Shown here piece by piece: positions 14,711 through 23,486 of a stretch of 25,000 nt of DNA. The stretch's first letter is position 1; the number at the start of each line of letters is the position of its first letter. The notes below the pieces were generated by a model. The model was given only the letters and a program-made list of their open reading frames with translations. It had not been told where the DNA came from and made no database searches. The stretch is from Armadillidium nasatum (lineage: Eukaryota; Arthropoda; Malacostraca; Isopoda; Armadillidiidae): the NCBI GenBank assembly GCA_009176605.1, contig SEYY01003243.1:1-25000 (forward strand), written 5' to 3'. The position numbers were made by a program, and so were the translations under genes.

Positions 14711-14859
14711 AGGGAAAGTTCGGCTCCTGTATCGACAAGATAATTAAGACCTGATAAAGGGTCAAAAATCCGAAGAAGGCGTTGCTGTGAAGGGTGGGAA
14801 GTAAGGCCAGTGTCAGCTACAGCTATCACTGACTGGCCGGAAGGTTTCCCTGGAAAGTA
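14700..14859 (-). CDS. gypsy aspartic protease region
   Basis: The frame is entered from gag by the -1 shift at 14844-14850. It reads [17 protein letters not shown], and about 44 residues in has [12 protein letters not shown], the retropepsin active-site loop (catalytic Asp codon 14731-14733). Retropepsins work as dimers and cut the Gag-Pol polyprotein. After SLLP the homology continues into the next frame over (GLHFYTSSS, leading to the start of the open pol frame). I place a one-base-type frame mutation there and see no slippery heptamer in phase. The protease frame itself runs on to a stop at 14602 without further homology. Confidence 0.8.
14805..14850 (-). promoter_or_regulatory. -1 ribosomal frameshift signal between gag and protease
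   Basis: On the minus strand a GGGAAAC heptamer (14844-14850) sits in gag phase as G GGA AAC. Slipping back one base gives GGG AAA CCT, which is exactly the protease frame. A 5-nt spacer (14839-14843) follows, then a hairpin with arms GGCCAGT (14832-14838) and ACTGGCC (14805-14811). The hairpin is extended inward by CAG/CTG with a 2-nt bulge. GGGAAAC is an established -1 slippery sequence in retroviruses such as SRV-1 and visna virus. The gag stop lies at 14826-14828, inside the hairpin. Confidence 0.8.
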
Positions 14860-15650
14860 CAAGGTTTATTGCACTTAAGAGCACGATCTCCAAATGTGCT
14901 ATGATAATAGCACAAGGGAGAGTCCTTTCTGAGAGAAGGAGATGGAGCACGACCGTGAGGAGCACCTGAACGAGCAGAAGGGGTAGAAGAGTGAGAGCGG
15001 TTAGAAGAAGCGATGGAAATAATGAGAGCGTTGAGAGAGGTTTGTAGTGCATCCATCTTGGACTCCAAACAAGCCACACGAGTGTGTAGGTCATGTGCCA
15101 GACCTGAAGAAGGAAGTGTAGAAGTAGAAGCGACAGTAGAAGGTGTGAAAGTTTGCGCAAGAGGTAAAGAGACAGCAGGAGGTGCAGAAGAAGTCGCAGA
15201 GGAAATAGAAACCTGGGGAGGATGGAAGGTGCGGAAGATCCTATCTGCGATGGCAGCAACCTCCTGAAGGGGTGTAGAAGGGGAAGTAACCGCCAGTATC
15301 CCCTGGGCATCTGCCGGCAACTTCTTGAGGAAGAGCTCTCTGATGAGAAGGGTCTCAGATTCGGACGGCGGTGACCCTAATTGGTTCAACAAATGAGTCA
15401 TCAGCTGGCTTGGAGTGCGGGCTCCAAGGGCTTCACAACTCAAAAGTTGGCCAATTCTCTCTTCCCTCGAAGTTGCAACCCTATTCAGCAGCTCTGTCTT
15501 TAATGCTGTGAAAGGATCAGGAGACACTCGGACGCTAGGGAGTACATCCTTGACAACGCGAAGAACCTCTGGAGGCAGAAGGGGTACAAGAGCCCGAAAC
15601 TTGGTGTCAGAGGTATAAGAAGAAGGAAAAATGGTCTCGAGTTGGAGAAG
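14826..15650 (-). pseudogene. gag: gypsy gag, N-terminus deleted
   Basis: An open frame of 274 codons runs from the LTR junction (15650) to a TGA at 14826-14828. The first residues past the LTR (QLETIFPSSYTSDTKFRALV) already match the middle of the capsid-like region found in such elements, so the usual start and roughly the first few dozen residues are absent. It then has PLLPPEVLRVV, ELLNRVATSREERIGQLL, and a Ser/Ala-rich hinge. Near the end is a zinc-knuckle-like Cys-x2-His-x9-Cys-x3-Cys (Cys247, His250, Cys260, Cys264 counted from 15650). Gag would form the particle and bind RNA. In this copy the first in-frame ATG is well inside (V/M region near 15527 reads from a non-ATG codon), so no normal Gag can be made. 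Confidence 0.85.
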
Positions 15651-15991
15651 AAACTAACAAAACAAGAAAATAACAGCATGGCAACTATTGCTATTTTGAA
15701 CCAAATTCTCACCTGTGCTGGTCAACAAAATATTGCTTGAGTTGCAATATTAGTGATGATGTATAATACACTGTAATGTCTGTAAACACAAGTTGATGTT
15801 ATAAAAGACGAAGTTGATAACAGTATTAACGGCAATATGAAAAATGCACGATGGTCACAGAAAAAGGCCTAGGTCGAATGATGCTATATTTTCGTGAGTT
15901 CCACGGTGCACACCAACCCGCGCGGTGAATTGGTTCTAGTTCCACAGTCAAAATTATTATTTTGTGTAGAGTGAGGAGTCCTGCTACTACA
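15651..15991 (-). repeat. 5' LTR of the gypsy element, inner end missing
   Basis: 341 bp matching the left LTR at 11156-11497. The inner terminal bases (TGACA on the plus strand of the left copy) are absent and gag coding sequence starts immediately. No primer-binding site complementary to a tRNA 3' end is visible. As the 5' LTR it should carry the element's promoter. The only TATAAAA-like string (near 15800) reads on the plus strand, so I do not call it. Confidence 0.92.
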
Positions 15992-16711
15992 ATACTTACC
16001 AAAAAATGTTACACATGAAATTATTGAAGATAATTCCTTTTTTCCTATGTCTTTCTGAGAAAACTGGATAATTTGGATGTCTACTCGGCATTTGTATGTC
16101 TCTTACAAACCTCATTAACATCTTTTTATTTAGTGAAAAGTCTTATTATTATTAATGAGTCCAGGGCCCCTCTGACCGAACTTTAATTTGGTGAAAATAA
16201 AATAATAAAAACTTGGAAAATGCTCCCTTTAAGGGCCCGGAGTATGATAGTCAAGGAGAATATGTCTCCGGCCATAGATGATGAATTTCCTCTTTAAGAG
16301 GGTAACATCTTCCAAATAATTATAGATCTTTGGTGGAATCCAACAATCTTTCAGCAACTGTTTCTTTTTCTCAATCGAAATTATAGATTACTGACCAACG
16401 TATCTACCAATGTCATTTTCGTGACCTTCATCCACTGAAACGCCAGCTCCGAAATTTGGCCCAATACTTTGACTCGTCGAGGAACTAGGTCTGGATCCTT
16501 CATCATGTGAAGTATGCGTCATTATTATTATTAAAATTCGACATAATAAAAGTAAACCAAGTTAAATCTAGGTAGATCAAGTAAGGTATTTATTTTGTTA
16601 TTTCATGCAAGCCAAGTAGTGTCAGGTTTACATGAAAAACGCTTTATAAACCCTCACTAAGAATAATAGCTTATAGGAGGTAGCTCGCCTATGTTTTTGT
16701 GCATGTGTAGC
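15992..16711. other. intergenic, no gene seen
   Basis: AT-rich with a few GC-richer patches (gggcccc near 16165 and gggcccgg near 16234). No coding homology recognised. Confidence 0.5.
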
Positions 16712-16745
16712 TCTTATGGTAGAAGTTTGTACCATGACTTATGAA
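16712..16745 (-). repeat. inverted copy of the 7033-7066 repeat
   Basis: 34 bp matching 7033-7066 in reverse complement with one mismatch, again about 10 bp from a TA tract (via a short CA run). Probably a stray end of the same transposon family. Confidence 0.5.
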
Positions 16746-18370
<1,625 letters not shown>

Positions 18371-18414
18371 AACGTACCAAAGTTTACCCTATAAGGGTAA
18401 ACTTTGAACGTACC
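18371..18414. repeat. 27-bp palindrome between 8-bp direct repeats
   Basis: AACGTACC occurs at 18371-18378 and again at 18407-18414. Between them lies aaagtttaccct, a 3-bp centre, and its exact inverted copy (18379-18405). It looks like a minimal foldback insertion with a target duplication, or a palindrome formed by replication slippage. Confidence 0.6.
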
Positions 18415-19159
18415 GTGGAAAAAAATAGGTTGAATGTGGGAATAATAATTAATACGATTATTTTTGAATTGTGAAATGCGATAATCGATTACCTCTATAT
18501 TAAAGGATACTTTAGCGGTTTTTATTAACAGAATTTAGAGTTGGAAAAGCGGGATGAAGTCGTTTTAAAGCACAGACAATGTTTGAAGTAATTTTTGTAT
18601 TGACTTAAGTAGCTGTATAATATTGCATTATTTGAAATTATTTAAAATTCGTCAAATATCAGAAAATTGACTGAAATGAGAAAACTCGAATATCGTGATT
18701 AGAATATTATATGTTTGCCGGCCACGTAGCCTAAGCTATCACAAGTTAAATTTATGAGAGAGGAATGGGTAACCTCATGAAAATTTTTATATTTACTATT
18801 GTTAAACTACTAGTTCCATTTTATGTTTTCCATTGCCTAATTAGGACAAAACAGGAGAGATAGCCTAGTAAGAACCACATGGGCATATTAAAAGCGATTG
18901 GCACAACCTAGTAGGTAGTTTTCAGGTTGTGTATAAACATGTTTTATTATTTCTTTAGCTCAGAGTAATATATTAGGAATTTCTTTGTTCCGTGGTAAGC
19001 ATAGAATATCTTTTACTCTATAGCGAATAGAAATGTATTTAAGAAACTGGAAACTACGTAGGAAACTTTTGTTTCATCAAAAAAAAAAATGATTTTATTT
19101 AACATATGTTAATAGGTTTATGGTAGATAATCAAATTTTGGTAATTGTGTAGTTCAACT
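18415..19159. other. intergenic AT-rich DNA
   Basis: No gene recognised. A small hairpin (cacaacct at 18902-18909, aggttgtg at 18924-18931) is the only structure noted. Confidence 0.5.
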
Positions 19160-19300
19160 GAGCATTTTTTGGGTAATCTCTCTGGCATGATACCTCTATT
19201 TTTCACTATATTGAAAATATGAAGTTAAATGTGTAAATACATTATACATACTTTTCTTTCATGGAAGAGTAATATAAATACATAATAAAAAGAAAACTCA
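19160..19300 (+). repeat. dispersed repeat X, copy 1
   Basis: It runs from about ctctggcatgatacctc through tttttcactatattgaaaat to gaagagtaatataaatacat. It matches copy 2 (19411-19560) in direct orientation and copy 3 (23181-23338) in inverted orientation. Non-coding; type of element unknown. Confidence 0.7.
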
Positions 19301-19410
19301 AAATTTAAAAAAAAAAAAACGTTATGCTGCAAAAATGAAATTGACTCTTTTAAATTATCCTAATCTTTTTTTTCAAATACGCTTCTAGTAACAACAACGT
19401 TCTCAGTTGT

Positions 19411-19560
19411 CTCCATTTTATATATTTGGTAATAATTCGATCTGGCACTAACTTCTCCATTTTTCACTATATTGAAAATATGAAGTCAAAATATGTTTAA
19501 ATGCATTCTACACATACTTTTCTTCAACGGAAGAATAATATAAATATATAAAAAGAAAAA
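19411..19560 (+). repeat. dispersed repeat X, copy 2
   Basis: Shares ggtaataattcgatctggca and the downstream tttttcactatattgaaaat and cttcaacggaagaataat with the inverted copy 3 at 23181-23338. It is closer to copy 3 than to copy 1. Part of the start (gatctggcaca) recurs at 20249-20260. Confidence 0.75.
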
Positions 19561-19727
19561 GCATTAAAAAAAAAGAAACATATTTTTACTCCGAATGACA
19601 AAGCATCTGTTCTTTGACTGGCCTTCATTTGTACAAAAATAGGAAAACCAATTGAATGCCATGTTGCCATATTTGTCCTTCGACTTCTGTTATTTTTCTG
19701 CAATGTATCACAACCTTCGATATACAG

Positions 19728-19932
19728 AAATATCGATATATTATTGCAAATTTTTTGACATTTGAAATATTTAGCTTTTATTCATTTACGCCTATTAATA
19801 TTATTATTATTATTTAGTTTTCTAGGGTACTTCAACTTATCATAACCTGAATGACCGAAGTTTGCCGTATGATACAGGACTAACTGACTGATGGAACGTT
19901 GCTGTGACTTACAAGCCTACTACTTTATTACA

Positions 19933-19934
<2 letters not shown>
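19728..19934 (+). repeat. foldback arm L1 of the (TA)n-centred inverted repeat
   Basis: About 200 bp that reappears as reverse complement at 20023-20240, with the TA tract between them. Shared landmarks going inward are attattgcaaat, ttagctttta, ttagttttctag, cctgaa, gatacagg, ctaactga and gcctact. The arms have diverged noticeably by eye, so this is an old structure. Confidence 0.75.

Positions 19935-20022
<88 letters not shown>
19935..20022. repeat. (TA)n microsatellite at centre of an inverted repeat
   Basis: 88 bp of TA forming the loop between arms L1 (19728-19934) and R (20023-20240). Confidence 0.95.
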
Positions 20023-20026
<4 letters not shown>

Positions 20027-20240
20027 GTAGGCCTAATCTAATGGTAATGTTGCATCAATCAGTTAGGCCTGTATCACACAGCAAACTTCAGTTGTTCAGG
20101 CTATGAAAAGTTGAACTAAGTAGCTAGAAAATTAAATAATAAAAATAATAATTATAGGTATAAATGAAATAAAAGCTAAAATAATAATAATAATACAAAT
20201 GTTAAAAATTTGCATTGATATATTGATGTTTCAATATATC
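20023..20240 (-). repeat. foldback arm R of the (TA)n-centred inverted repeat
   Basis: Reverse complement of arm L1 and of the third copy at 20453-20702. It starts ggcagtaggcct beside the TA tract, matching aggcctactgcc in the third copy. Confidence 0.75.
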
Positions 20241-20264
20241 AATATATTTGATCTGGCACAATAC

Positions 20265-20297
20265 CTCTCTCTCTCTCTCTCTAAAAAGAGAGAGAGA
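20265..20297. repeat. (CT)n-AAAAA-(GA)n hairpin-forming repeat
   Basis: A CT run (20265-20282) is followed after a short A spacer by a GA run (20288-20297), so the two halves are self-complementary. It interrupts a copy of repeat X just after gatctggcaca. Confidence 0.85.
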
Positions 20298-20362
20298 AAA
20301 AATGGAATTAAACGGTGAACTAAAGTAAAAGAAAATATTACTAAAAGGAATGAAAGTAAAGA

Positions 20363-20363
<1 letters not shown>

Positions 20364-20425
<62 letters not shown>
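20364..20425. repeat. (TA)n microsatellite with shared flanks
   Basis: Its left flank (aatggaattaaac, gaactaaagtaaaag) and right flank (aaggttaagcagatttctga) both recur, inverted, around the TA tract at 22917-22994. Confidence 0.95.
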
Positions 20426-20427
<2 letters not shown>

Positions 20428-20452
20428 TAAAGGTTAAGCAGATTTCTGACCT

Positions 20453-20702
20453 TTGATATATTGAAATATTGATATGCAAATTCAAAATTTTTGATATTTG
20501 TGGATTATTATTTAGTTTTCATTTCATGTATGCCTATTATTCTAATTATTTTTATAATTATTATTATTTAGTTTTCTAGCATACTTAGTTCGACTTTTCA
20601 TATCCTGAACTACTGAAGTTGCCATAAAATACAGGCCTAACCTATACAAGAACATTGCAATGAGATACAGGCCTACTGCCATATTACACCACATACACAC
20701 AT
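20453..20702 (+). repeat. third copy of the foldback arm (L2)
   Basis: Same orientation as L1, with ttagttttctagcatactta, cttttcatatcctgaact, aatacaggcctaacc and gcctactgccatattacacc. It again ends at a TA tract (20703-20727). It is closer to arm R than L1 is. Confidence 0.75.
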
Positions 20703-20727
20703 TATATATATATATATATATATATAT
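20703..20727. repeat. short (TA)n tract after arm L2
   Basis: 25 bp of TA at the position homologous to the central tract of the L1/R foldback. Confidence 0.9.
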
Positions 20728-22307
20728 TGTAAGAGAAAATTACTTACATTAGAAGCACCAGCAGTTTTAAGTCCAGCCTTCCAGGCAGGCTCTGATGCTT
20801 TCAAGGCGTCTCCTCACAACCTAGATAGAGCCCAGAGATGAACCTTGGAATAATGTGAAATAAAGGTGGTCCTTTTAGGTCCTTATCATCAAAGAATGCA
20901 AGCTCTGCTGCTAGGTACAAAATAGTATATAAATTAATAGAAATCCCTACAAAGTTGGGGAAAATATGGAACTTAGTACTCACCAAACTTCTGATACCTG
21001 ATGCAATGCCTCAAAATGAAGCCAACTCAGAACTTAGATTATGCAATGAAAAATATAGAAAATTATATATTAAATAAGACAAACATTCAAAAGTAATTAT
21101 TTATTTACAACAGAATCTTTTAAATAGTTAACCCTACCCCTAAATTAAATATAGAGGCCTCAACTACCTAACCTATTACTTATTCAATTATGGTTTAAAT
21201 ATAGCTATTCCCTAACCAATTTAAAAATAACAAATATATATTTAAGCATAATATTAAGAATAAATATCAAACTAATAAGAATTGAAAAAAAAACTTTAAA
21301 TAATATCAAATTAATAATGAAGGTATTGAAAAATCAATTAAATATGGAAAAGTGATAATGGTCAAATTAAATACTAGTTAATAAATAATAATGTCTCAAA
21401 GACAATTTTAAATTAATCAACAATGGATAACATACATCAACAAAAATTGTAAATTTAATTCTCTAGTCTGTACTTTCACAAAATTAGGTTATCTCTTTAA
21501 ACAGAACTATCAAAACTCTTTGACAGTAATTGGATTTTACCACAGTTTAACTGGTCTTATAAATTTAGACACTACAGTTTCCTCAAAGGATAACTTGAAT
21601 TGTTTATTTTAGAACCTCCAAGGTAAAATTTAAATCAAACCCACTAACTTTGGCTCTCAAGAGTGGAATGTGTGGTGGTCAACTAGGAACAGGATTGGAT
21701 CCTTGACTCTTGCTAGAATTTGGTCTTGTATTCCCAAACTGAGTCCTTTAAAATAAAGCACACAAGAACATTACTTTTTCCTCTTAATTTATTTCCTAAA
21801 ATTTTTTAAACATTCTCTTTTATTCTTAGTGAGTTATAAACTTTAATTTATTAGAAGTTACTTATTTTACAAATTTCATATATTTAATGCAATTTATCCT
21901 AATGAACTTATACTTTACATTTAATGCAATTCCTTTTAATGAGCTTGTTTCTTCATTTTATTTACTTATTGTTTAAATTTTGTTTTAATAATGTTCTCCC
22001 TAAAATCTGTTATACCACAACAAAACTTATTCATTTTTCTACTTACCCATAAATATGGGAGACCAATTTTCAGTTTCCTTTATACTATCCTTTGGATAAT
22101 CAGATGATGTTGATTTTTTTTCTGTATATTGGTTCTTTCTTTATTCACTCTTATTTTAATCTTTTACTGGCTTCTTTTTAACTTCGTGACTGTGTATAAT
22201 TTATCTCTTTGTTTTTCAATTCAGATTTTACGATTTTATTTATACCTGTTATTTCATTTTTTTATAATGGGAAAAATATAATGAAACTTCTTTTCAATAT
22301 ATATAGC
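20728..22307. other. intergenic AT-rich DNA, weak splice-like signals
   Basis: No coding homology. On the minus strand, about 20747-20905 is bounded by an acceptor-like tacctagcagcag and a donor-like GTAAGT, and a second donor-like GTGAGT lies near 20982. A spliced non-coding transcript is possible but weakly supported. The rest is featureless AT-rich DNA. Confidence 0.35.
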
Positions 22308-22329
22308 TTACATGTTACGGAAATTGCTT

Positions 22330-22774
22330 GGCAATTGCTTCAAGCAAAGCAGTAAATTGTTCATTTTCCACAACTTTACCCTTTCTCCGATCTTGGTTGA
22401 AACTGTGAGACATTCTAAAATACAAACTTCTCGGCAAAAGTTGAACCAGTCAATCACTATAGTTTTGCTAACACTAACAATTTTGACACCTGTTTTACTA
22501 TTAAATTTTGTACAAAAAAAAAAAATATATATATTGCATCTTCGTAAGATAAATGAATATCCGAAAACCAATAGTTTTTGGGAGAAACAGTACTTTTAAA
22601 ACCACAATGTTTTTTGCTGCAGTAAAAAAAAAATTTACCATTTATTTTTGATATATGAAATTTTACTTTACACTTATCACATTGTTTTTCACTAAGAACA
22701 AATTTAAAATGTTGCAAAAACGCAAGAAGACACCAATCTCTAGAACAAATTAAACTTATGTCTTGAATATTCAT
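22330..22774 (-). pseudogene. possible ISXO2-like/Merlin (IS1595-type) transposase fragment
   Basis: On the minus strand from 22774 a frame reads LICSRDWCLLAFLQHF, then a zinc-ribbon-like QCDKCKVKFHISK with YCSKKHCGFKSTVS, then WFSDIHLSYEDAI. After a shift through a poly(T)/TA stretch near 22505-22540, the next frame gives VSVSKTIVIDWFNFCREVC and STKIG. This order (Cys-x2-Cys ... Cys ribbon, a W-F motif, a helix-turn-helix ending VDW-x-x-FCREVC) is that of the N-terminal half of ISXO2-like transposases of animals. The DDE catalytic half is not visible further left. It is a broken remnant, and family assignment rests on motif order only. Confidence 0.6.
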
Positions 22775-22839
22775 CTTAAAATAAATGACCTATCTCAATG
22801 TAAGGGAAAGTTCAACTAAGATTACAAAATCTACCATAT

Positions 22840-22913
22840 CGATATAAAGGATATCGATTAAAACCAAAATTTCAAAATATCGATATATAAGGTCAGAAAG
22901 CTTCTTAACCTAA

Positions 22914-22916
<3 letters not shown>
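22840..22916 (-). repeat. inverted copy of the right flank of the 20364-20425 tract
   Basis: Its reverse complement reads aggttaagaagctttctgac, matching aaggttaagcagatttctga at about 20430-20450. Several cgatat strings lie outward of this. Confidence 0.65.

Positions 22917-22994
<78 letters not shown>
22917..22994. repeat. (TA)n microsatellite with shared flanks
   Basis: 78 bp of TA. Both flanks are inverted copies of those around 20364-20425. Confidence 0.96.
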
Positions 22995-22997
<3 letters not shown>

Positions 22998-23060
22998 ATT
23001 TAATTCATGGTTTAATTCCATTTTTTCTTTTACTTTAGTTACCTCGTTAAATTTCATTTT
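22995..23060 (-). repeat. inverted copy of the left flank of the 20364-20425 tract
   Basis: Contains tttaattccattttttcttt followed by tactttagtt, the reverse complement of the ggaattaaac...aactaaagtaaaag flank. The same flank occurs a third time at 23331-23388. Confidence 0.65.
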
Positions 23061-23180
23061 CTCTTTTAAATATAGAAAATGGAGGTGTTAAAAGTATTTG
23101 AAACAAAAGAAGAGGACGGTTTACAAGACAGTTGATTGCGTTTTTGCAGATAAATAGTATTTGTTTTAATTTTTGGGGGG

Positions 23181-23338
23181 TTTTCATTTTATTATGTATT
23201 TATATTATTCTTCCGTTGAAGAAAAGTATGTGTAGAATGCATTTAAACATTTTCACTTCATATTTTCAATATAGTGAAAAATTGAGAGGTTCGTGCCAGA
23301 TCGAATTATTACCATATATTTAAAAGAGAAAATGGAAT
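23181..23338 (-). repeat. dispersed repeat X, copy 3 (inverted)
   Basis: Reverse complement of the repeat at 19411-19560: attcttccgttgaagaaaag, tcatattttcaatatagtga and gtgccagatcgaattattac are all shared. Confidence 0.75.
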
Positions 23339-23397
23339 TAAACAGTTAAAGTAAAAGAAAATAGAATTAAATTGCGAACTAAAGTAAAAAAAAAAAA

Positions 23398-23400
<3 letters not shown>
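23331..23400 (+). repeat. third copy of the GGAATTAAAC flank
   Basis: Contains aatggaattaaacagttaaa and gcgaactaaagtaaaa before an A run and the TA tract, as at 20300-20363. Confidence 0.65.

Positions 23401-23483
<83 letters not shown>
23401..23483. repeat. (TA)n microsatellite at the 5' break of a retroelement
   Basis: 83 bp of TA; the reverse-transcriptase coding sequence begins immediately to the right. Confidence 0.96.

Positions 23484-23486
<3 letters not shown>

Larger units (their letters stand above)
11151..15991 (-). mobile_element. Ty3/gypsy LTR retrotransposon, recent, 5'-damaged
   Basis: A complete-looking insertion of about 4.84 kb on the minus strand: 5' LTR on the right, then gag, protease, reverse transcriptase, RNase H and integrase, polypurine tract, and 3' LTR on the left. 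The domain order RT-RNase H-integrase, the GPY/F-like tail and the absence of an envelope frame place it in Metaviridae (Ty3/gypsy). The two LTRs differ by four substitutions and one 1-bp indel over 342 aligned positions, so it inserted recently. Defects are loss of the primer-binding site and gag start, a frame break between protease and RT, and a frame break in the proline-rich tail. A clean target-site duplication is not certain: CAAT occurs at both edges only if the right LTR end is placed 2 bp further in. Confidence 0.95.

Noticed and set aside
14813..15310. 165-codon Leu-rich frame overlapping gag
   Set aside because: Off-frame reading of gag; the gag frame has clear homology and the zinc knuckle.
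11652..15618. Several plus-strand open frames across the gypsy element, up to 181 codons
   Set aside because: They are antisense shadows of gag-pol, with no recognisable domains and Arg/Glu-rich composition expected from the reverse frame.
15795..15812. TATAAAA-like string in the LTR as a promoter
   Set aside because: It reads on the plus strand while the element is transcribed from the minus strand.
11146..15996. CAAT target-site duplication around the gypsy element
   Set aside because: It only works if the right LTR end is moved 2 bp inside the TG...CA boundary, so I treat it as unresolved and do not call it.
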